NCBI GenBank assembly: GCA_947623455.1
Contig: OX392542.1
Coordinates: forward strand, 11,415,625 to 11,479,624
Direction of reading: 5' to 3'
Origin: Mimachlamys varia
Lineage: Eukaryota > Mollusca > Bivalvia > Pectinida > Pectinidae
DNA length: 64,000 nt
In this document: piece after piece, positions 13,801 to 22,800 of the stretch
How positions within the stretch are numbered: the stretch's first letter is position 1
Layout of the letters: every line of letters begins with the position of its first letter
Notes under the pieces: model-generated
Told to the model about the DNA's origin: nothing
The model's database searches: none
What the model saw: the letters and a program-made list of their open reading frames with translations, nothing else
Made by a program: the position numbers and the translations under genes

Positions 13801-16800
13801 GGTGACCTTGGTCACGTGATTTTCGTTGGTTTATACGTCTTTCTATTCGTTTGTGCGTTAATTGCTTAAGAAATTTGTGTGAAAGAGTCATTATCAATTT
13901 TTGTTTTTCATTCAATAATGAGCCTGGCACTTTAGTAGCCTTTACATCTAATACACTTACAGCATATTGCAATTGTAAAAAACGTAACGTCATCCGAACT
14001 ACCTATGTCTATTGGGATCTGTGGCAATATATAGAAATGTTCAGTTTAGTGTGCTCGCTGCAGAGATTTCCTCCCATACAAGTGCTTGTGTTTTGTATGA
14101 TAAAGTGTTTATGTTGGTTTGAGAAGGTCGAATTAGAACATAAGTGTATCTATTAGTGTCTGTGACAGTATATATATTTCCAGTTTAGTTAAGCGTTACA
14201 GATAAGTAAAGATGTAGCTCTATGATATGAATATATATGTATATTTCTTCTCCAGGTGATGTACGTTACGGCCACCGCCCCCTACTTTTTCATGCTCGCC
14301 CTGCTCATACGTAACTCTATCCTAGAGGGCGCTCTTGACGGGGTCATTTATTATCTCAAACCAGACTTGACCAAACTGTTGGATGTCGGGGCAAGTATTT
14401 AGCTGATCCCTAATTCTCTCAGCTTAATACATAGACCCAATCACGTGAGATATACTGCAAAAGTAATTTGAGAGACACCATCATGTTTTTGTTATATAAC
14501 CATTTAATAAGGTTTTATTCTCTTCATCAAGTTCAAGCTTTACATCAACACTTGCTTGCCGCTCATTACGTGCTGTTTATATATTCGTTTCTTACGTAAT
14601 TGTCACTCAGTTTTTTGTCACGTCATACTTGATAGGTGTCACTGATATACATCAGGTCTAGTTATATAGTCACTCTATCGTTTCATATTTTATATATCAT
14701 GTGCCTACAACTCATTCTTGTCGCAGCGTTTCTGTAAAATATATACCTGTGTAATCAGTCCTAGGGTAGACCAGGCATTCTGGAGTGTCTGAGTCTATAA
14801 ATAAAATGCACTGAAGCACTGCTTCGAATGAACATACTAAAGCCCCGGTCATATTGGGCCGATTTAAGGCCACGAGGAGCTATGGTAATGCAAACCGGGA
14901 GAAATCGTGTTAATCCGTAGCGAGTCTGTACTCAAACCGCGTCGATCCGTGTTGATCCGTGTTGGACCGAACTCGCTACGGTAGATTAATTCTGCATTAA
15001 ACTTCCGTGGAAAACCGTAGTCTAATCGTAGTATTTTAGCGTCGTAGTGGCGCCGTAGTGGCACCGTAGTGGCGCCGTAGGACCACCATAGGACTACCGT
15101 ACACGTGCACGCTTCCGTGGCCAACCGGGAATGATAGCGGTGTTCTGAGGATCACGGTGAATCACGGAAGCTCTACGGCGAAGTACGGCAGAAATACGGT
15201 GTTGCAGTACTAGAACCGGGGCGAACCGTCGTAAAACCGTAGTGGTGCCGTTGTGCTATCGGAATGTACCGTTACCCACCGTACTGGTCCGTATTGGTAA
15301 CCGTATGATTACCGGTATCAGCCGTAGTACAGTCGTATTAAAACCGTAGATCACTGTGATATACCGTACCCGTACCGTAGTAAATACTAGTTTCGCGCCA
15401 CAATTGAGTACGGGTCGGTACGGTTCACCCCCGGAATATAGAACCGTGGACATCCGTGATACACTGCGGGCAATACCGGCAGAGTGTGACTGGGCCTTCA
15501 TGTCACCTACAACAGCGATACAGACATATTAACGTCTCGCCAGAAGTTTCAATATCGCTTAATAATTTACGCAACGTGTTGTCGGTAATATATTTAGCAT
15601 CATAGCTTCATTTAATTCAGTCGATATCCGACTCTTAAGATTTAACAGCCCTGATTAGTATCTGTCTCAGTTTAAAATATTGCATGCAAAAGCTTCATTT
15701 CCCCGTTTCTGTCATAAATTTACCCCTTTGGACGCGACGCCGAGTTCTCCGCGTATATCACATCTTGACACGAATCTGTAATATTATTTGCATACACATT
15801 TTATTTGCATTCAAAAACCGAGATAGTTGTTCTCTTGGAAAGACTGATGATGATCGCAAATTAGACCATAACCATATATCGGTATGATGTCTTCTTAAAC
15901 GGTTGATTCGGTGTTACAACAATGGACAACTTTTATAAATGTGCCTTACTTGCCCTTCCTATAGTTTGCATATTACAGTTGAACTGACGTCAAACGGAAT
16001 GCAGTTTTTTCTATATGTTTGTGTCAAGAGCAGGTGAAAATAATAGCTACTTTCAGTCTTGATTTCCAGTTTACGCATAATATTTTAACATAACATAATG
16101 ACAAAAGAACCCCAATAAAAGAGACCTCACAAGTATACTCCTTTGAAGAAAACGACGACGGGTTGACGAATAGCTTGAGTCTAGTTGTCCGCAGTCAAGG
16201 GACTAGGACAAATAATGCCAAACCAAATAATGTCGTGAAAACAGTTCCGGTTAAACATAGATGAAGCTTTAAAGTAATCTACTGCACTTACTAAGCTTCA
16301 CTATATATATAGACTACTGGAGTACTGAAGCGTCAACACAACCATGATCCGAACTCCAAATTGATTAAACTCGAGACAAAGAATGAATAAAGGACATATT
16401 AACAAAGAGACTGCTGAAAACAGTACAAAACGTTAAAGGCCCAATATACGTAACTTTCGGCAAAACTTGAAGCGAAAATAAAGCCTATAAGTTATTATAT
16501 TTATAGATTTAGTTAAGATTAACTGATATCAGCAATATTCAAGATGAATTCTTTCGTGGTTACCGGTGAAGCAGCAGTTGAAACACACTATTTGTAAACA
16601 TGCGACCATTTCGAACCGTCTTCTAACTTCGGTTTGTTGTTGAAGTGGGCCCCACCCGCATTATTTTCAATTCTTTGGATTTTTTTGTCAAGAGTTTCTT
16701 GTTAGTTACCGCTCAGGTTTACTTCGTCTTAGGCTTATTTTTGCATGGTTATCAACTGGTTTATTTTCAGATTTTTTTCAGAATCACAAACATTTCCCTG

Positions 16801-19800
16801 AAGTTACGTATATTGGGCCTTTAAGACCAGCCTAGGTATTCCAGGAGGGTAAGCGTTTTCTGCTTCATCGCCGTGTAAAACTAGGTCACATCTATGTACA
16901 CGTAAATGCTACGTCTTAAGAGTGAGAACATAGGGATACTTTTCAACCCTAACTAGTACTCAGACTAATGACGATCAAAGACATCAACCTTCTCATCTTA
17001 TAGAATTAAACAAAGATAGTGAGCATTAAACTTACCCAAAAATAGCCTTTACCAATCGTTCGAATATGTGTGTTGTAAAACAAAACTTCGGGAATACCGA
17101 AGCCGTCAACAAAACCATAATCCGAACTCGAAATCGATTAAACAAAGGACAAAATGTGAACAAAGGAACGAGTAACTCGGAGACCCTTGTAAAAGACCAG
17201 GTGTTCCGGAAGATTGAGTATCTTCTGCTTCATCGACGACACCCGCCATGTTTAAATCTTATCCGTATCCAAGTACACTTCAAGTCCTTAAAACGAGAAC
17301 CGAGTCATCATTGTCAATCACAAGAAAGCACACTAATGTCATATTAAAAAACGTTCACCTTCAAATCATACAATGCTACAAAAATATTTCTCAACGAAAC
17401 CAAGATGGCGACCAAAAACTTGTTCATAGTTCTCATCAACCCGCATCTCGACCCCTAGTAGTAAGTTTATTCGTAAGCAGCCGACATCTATCATTAAAAA
17501 TCATTATATTAAGAGCATGCCCTAGAATTACGAATTAACTGCGACATGTAAACACCATAGGTTGGAGACGCAGGGATGTTACTATGCAGAATGGGAAAGT
17601 TCACTATCAGTAAATAGAAATCATCACGTTTAATATAAATGATTAAAACAAACATGTACACTGTTTGTATGTATAATGTGCTTTTGGTAAATTGTTGAGA
17701 ATTCTTCGTCAATGTGTTGACAAACAGGTGACGCCGTAAACTCTTACTTGTATGTGTAAATTCTTAAAAATAGGGTCTTACAGGGTGATAAAATATACAA
17801 AAAACTAGCCGACATCAATAAAACTGACTAGGACTACGGGCCGAAGCTTTATATTTTGACGTCATAATTATTCCAGACAATGAGTAATATAAGACTCTTT
17901 CATATGCGTGTATGTAGGATAGGGATATTCCACCCGAGGGGTCACAAAATGTGGTGAAACCCGAGGCTTGCCGAGGGTTTTACCACATTTTGTGATCCCG
18001 AGGGTGGAATATCCCTATCCTACATACACACATAATGAAAGAGTCTTTTTCTCTCATATCAACTACCCGAATAAGCTCAAAAACCATGTTTAAACAGGCT
18101 ACCATTTTGAAATTTCAACTTTTTCCTTGAGCTTTTTTGACGAAAACGAATTAGACAGCGAGTTTAAGCATACCCTATATTTGCAAACGACGTTTGCGCA
18201 GAAAAATTAATCTTCTCTTCTTGGTGTTTATAGTTAAAATTTTGTGAAAGGTTTTAATTTTATCACGCCGTCGTTTTCTCTTTCCGGCATCAGAGTTTAC
18301 CGTATTCGTGACGTCTCGTCATTGTTGAGCCATTGTGACGTCACGTCGCGTGAAATGCTATGTAAGATAGAATTTTCTTACATAGCTTTCTTACATGGGC
18401 AAACTCTATCCAACATGGCGAGATATGAGAGAACATGGCGTCTTACATAATGGTCTGTTTTATTGCATGTTATTTGGTCGTGTTGGGTAGATTCGGTATT
18501 ATATAACAAATATTGAATTCATAGCCAGTCATGTGAATCAAAAGATTGTTTATTATCATTTAAGTGATCATTTTCTCGAGCTTTTATCCTAAAGCTTTAA
18601 AGGATAAAAATATGGTTTAACGATTCATTTCATGCATGTGATATTAAGATTCATGCACCTACACGAATAAGGTTATTACATAATGTCAGCAGTGTCTAAA
18701 TAGGCAGGGTAGAAAAATATTGTCTGATGTTTGAGCAAAACTCGGTTATCAACATAACGACGAACACCACCATCTACAAAAGCGCAACAGCCGAGATGAG
18801 AATATTAAGTAAGTCGTGGTACTCTATTCAGTACTTAACTCTTGTGTTGTGAATAACCAATGTTAAAAACAATATATATGAAATAATTCGATACCAATGA
18901 ACCGTCAAGAGCTGTTCGTTAGTTGACATTTAATCAATGACTAACTCTAATGTTAAGAAAAATGTATACTTACAAAAACAAGATCGACGATTTGAAGCCA
19001 TGAATACATTTTCCTAGTGTAAGCGGATCACATTAAGAATGAAATCGAGCTACAAGTACAGTGTACCTATATCAATATTCAGGTGACCGTTAAAGCCTGC
19101 GGCCCCTTGTATAAACATTATATTTCCGCAGCTTAGTATCATTTCATAAGGTCTGTCAGTAGACTCAGAAAATACTAATTAAGACCGGTAATACTGCATG
19201 ATATGCGAAGCATTGATTAGTTTCCATGATGATGTAAATCTATTTTTCACACTACTACAGTTTGTATTGATTTAATTAGAAACTTTTAAAAGGGACACGA
19301 AAAAAATCATTCACGGTCGCTTTGATTAAGCATGGCTGGATAATTCACTACCTTCAACACGTATGATGTACAGTCCAAATGTGAAACATAAGAGAGGTTT
19401 AATTAAGTTGATTTTATAATCATTATATCAAAAACTTTAGTCCCCCTTCAGGACCGTTTCTTTCTTAAATCTCATAATTGTTCCTGATCTGCTTTCCCCT
19501 TTTACTTAGTAACATGGAGTCTCCAGAGCCAGTTCCGGTTCTGTATTCGGATAGAAGGATCCATAGCCGTTTCCGGTTCTGTATTGATGATAGACATATT
19601 CAGAGCCAGTTCCGGTTCTGTATTGAGATAGACATATTCAGAGCCAGTTCCGGTTCTGTATTCGGATAGACGTATCCGTAGCCGTTTCCGGTTCTGTATT
19701 CGGATAGACGTATCCAGAGCCAGTTCCGGTTCTGTATTTGGATAGACGTACCCAGAGCCAGTTCCGGTTCTGTATTCGGATAGACGTATCCAGAGCTAGT

Positions 19801-22800
19801 TCCGGTTCTGTATTTGGATAGACGTACCCAGAACCAGTTCTGGTTATGTATTAAGGTAGATGTATCCAGAGCAAGTTCCGGTTCTGTATTTGTATAGACG
19901 TATTCAGAGCCAGTTCCGGTTATGTATTGAGATAAACGTATTCAGTGCCAGTTCCATTTCTGTATTTGGATGGACTAATCCAAAGCCAGTTCCGGTTCTG
20001 TATTCGGATAGACGTATCCATAGCCGTTTCCGGTTCTGTATTGAGATAGACGTATCCATAGCCAGTTCCGGTTCTGTATTGAGATAGACGTACCCAGAGC
20101 CAGTTCCGATTCTGTATTGAGATAGAGGTATCCAGAATTAGTTCCGGTTCTGTATTGAGATAGAGGTATTCAGAGCCAGTTCCGGTTATGTATTGAGATA
20201 GAGGTATTCAGAGCCAGTTCCGGTTATGTATTGAGATATACGTATCCTGAGTAAGTTCCGGTTCTGTATTGAGATAGACGTATCAAGAGCCAGTTCCGGT
20301 TCTGTATTTGGATGGACTTATCCAGAGACATTTCAGGTTCTGTATTTGGATAGAGATATTCAGAGCCAGTTCCGGTTATGTTTTGAGATAGACGTATCTA
20401 GAGCCAGTTTCGGTTCTGTATTGATATAGAGGTATCTAGAGCCAGTTTCGGTTCTGTATTGAGATAGAGGTATCCAGAATTAGTTCCGGTTATGTATTGA
20501 GATAGAGGTATTCAGAGCCAGTTCCGGTTATGTATTGAGATAGAGATATTCAGAGCCAGTTCAGGTTATGTTTTGAGAGAGACGTATCTAGAGCCAGTTC
20601 CGGTTATGTATTGAGATAGAGATATTAAGAGCCAGTTCAGGTTATGTTTTGAGAGAGACGTATCTAGAGCCAGTTTCGGTTCTGTATTTGAATATATGTA
20701 TATAAATATGTATATGTTGAAAGATGTGAAGGTCGTCCTCAGTAGGTGATTGCAATCGATGAGATTTTAAGGTTCACAAGACCTTTCGATGCCCTTCTCA
20801 ATTCCTGGAATTCGACAATAGACGTTGGGACAGGCTTTATATCTGGTTCTGAAGGGTGCTTTCATTAAACTTGGCTTTTAAAGTAATTTGTTCAAGAGGG
20901 TCTTGCCCTTAATCCATGCTGTCTTTAAAGTTTTGTCAACGCACATATAAAGCATTGACAAAATTTTCGATTCTACGGGGAAAATAACATATAAGGATCC
21001 AATGATTTTGTCTGTTTGTGGGATCTTAAACGGATTTCTGGAAGAGAATAAGGCGATTCCTAAAGGCATGGAAGCTGTAGCCCCTCCTGGGCACCCTTAC
21101 CCCGTGGGGGTCGTCATAGCTGTTTTGTATTTATGTTGCAGGTCTGGGTGGACGCCTCCACACAAATTATGTGGTCCTATTCCATAGGAATCGGAGCTCT
21201 GACTGCTCTTGGCAGCTACAACAAATTCCACCATAATTCTTACAGGCACTGTATAGTATAGCATATATGTTTACGTTATGGTATTGTAGAACAAGCCCTT
21301 TTATATTTCTTTTCTATGGTTTGGTGGGAGATATTTCAGTGGTAGTATCGACACGTACTCGTTGACCTGTTATATATCATCTAACGTTATATATCCTGAT
21401 TGATTTATTTTTAATGATATTTTGCTTATATAGAATGACCTTTCGAAAATATATTTATTTTTGTTTTGAAACTCTTTTTTTGGATATTTGCTTATACAGA
21501 ATGACCTTTTAAAAATGTATTTATTTTTGTTTTGAAACATTTTTTAAGGATTTGCTTATACATGATGACCTGTTAAAACATATATAGTTTTGTTTTTAAA
21601 TCTCATGTTTTAAGCATATTTGCTTTTACAGAATAAAATGTCTACTTTTTAGCTTCTACATTTTAAGTGTTATGACATCGTAAAGAATCTGCACGTGGTG
21701 TTAAGGCTGTACTTCTGGTTGAAGATTCGTTTATATCTGTCAAATAATCTGAATGAGTTTGAGTCTATTGAAAGGTGGATGTGGCTATATTGTTATCTGA
21801 ACAAATGGAATGTCTTTTCTTTAACATGCTACCAGTACTACAACTAATACAAATATTTGTTTTTATAATAATTTCATAATTACGAAGAAGCTAACCTGCT
21901 CTAAGAGATTCGTTTGTTTTGCTTTGTTTCCCTTTTCTTCGAAAAATACGACTGTTCTTTTTTCAAATCCGAATTAGCTTTTCAATTTGAATTGTTTGTT
22001 TTCCTTATTTTTTTTTCAATTTAAATTGTGTTTCTTTTTCTTTCTTTTTTTCAATTTGATTTTTTTTTCTTATTTATTTTTCTTTTTCCATTTAAATTTT
22101 CGTTGATTTAGATTTTACTTATTTACAGAGACGTGACGATATTCGCGCTGATAAACTCCGGGACCAGCATCTTTTCCGGGTTTCTCATATTCACTATTCT
22201 CGGACATATGGCGTTTCTGCAGGACACGACGGTTGATAAAGTGGCCTCGTCAGGTAACTGTTGGAAGTAATGACGTCACACACAACATTTGGACGTACCA
22301 ACGAACTACCAAAACCGATAAAACAATCATCGTTTATCGGTTTAGCTGCTTACGGATACTAGTTGTGTTACCTTACGTATAATAGTGTTGAAATTCATTG
22401 TATTTGTGTAGAGACACTATCATTGTCTATTACTAAGACTGATTGAATACATATATTGGTATACAATTATTTGTAGTAATACCCTACCCCCACGTATCAT
22501 CCGTGTGTTTAACACTAATCGTAATTATTTATTAACAGGTCCCGGGCTAGCTTTTATTGCCTACCCTAAGGCAGTTTCCCTGATGCCCGGAGCGCCAGTG
22601 TGGTCTGCGCTATTTTTCATCATGCTCATATTTCTGGGAATCGACAGCCAGGTATACAGGGGAAGACATATTTTATTTAAGCATTTATGAGTTCATACAA
22701 CTTCTTATAGAAGTCATTCAATTATGAAATTAGATCACAGGAACAACGTCTTTTTTATTTTTATGAATCTTATCCAGAGGTCTGAATCTCTGTTTTTCTT

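Noticed and set aside
15256..15501. Open frames on the - strand within 14864-15501
   Set aside because: They fall in the CCGTAG-rich element and reflect its word structure rather than a protein family.
21246..21256. GT donor five bases downstream of exon 6
   Set aside because: It shifts the frame and creates a stop at the junction with exon 7, while the GC boundary matches SLC6-B exactly.
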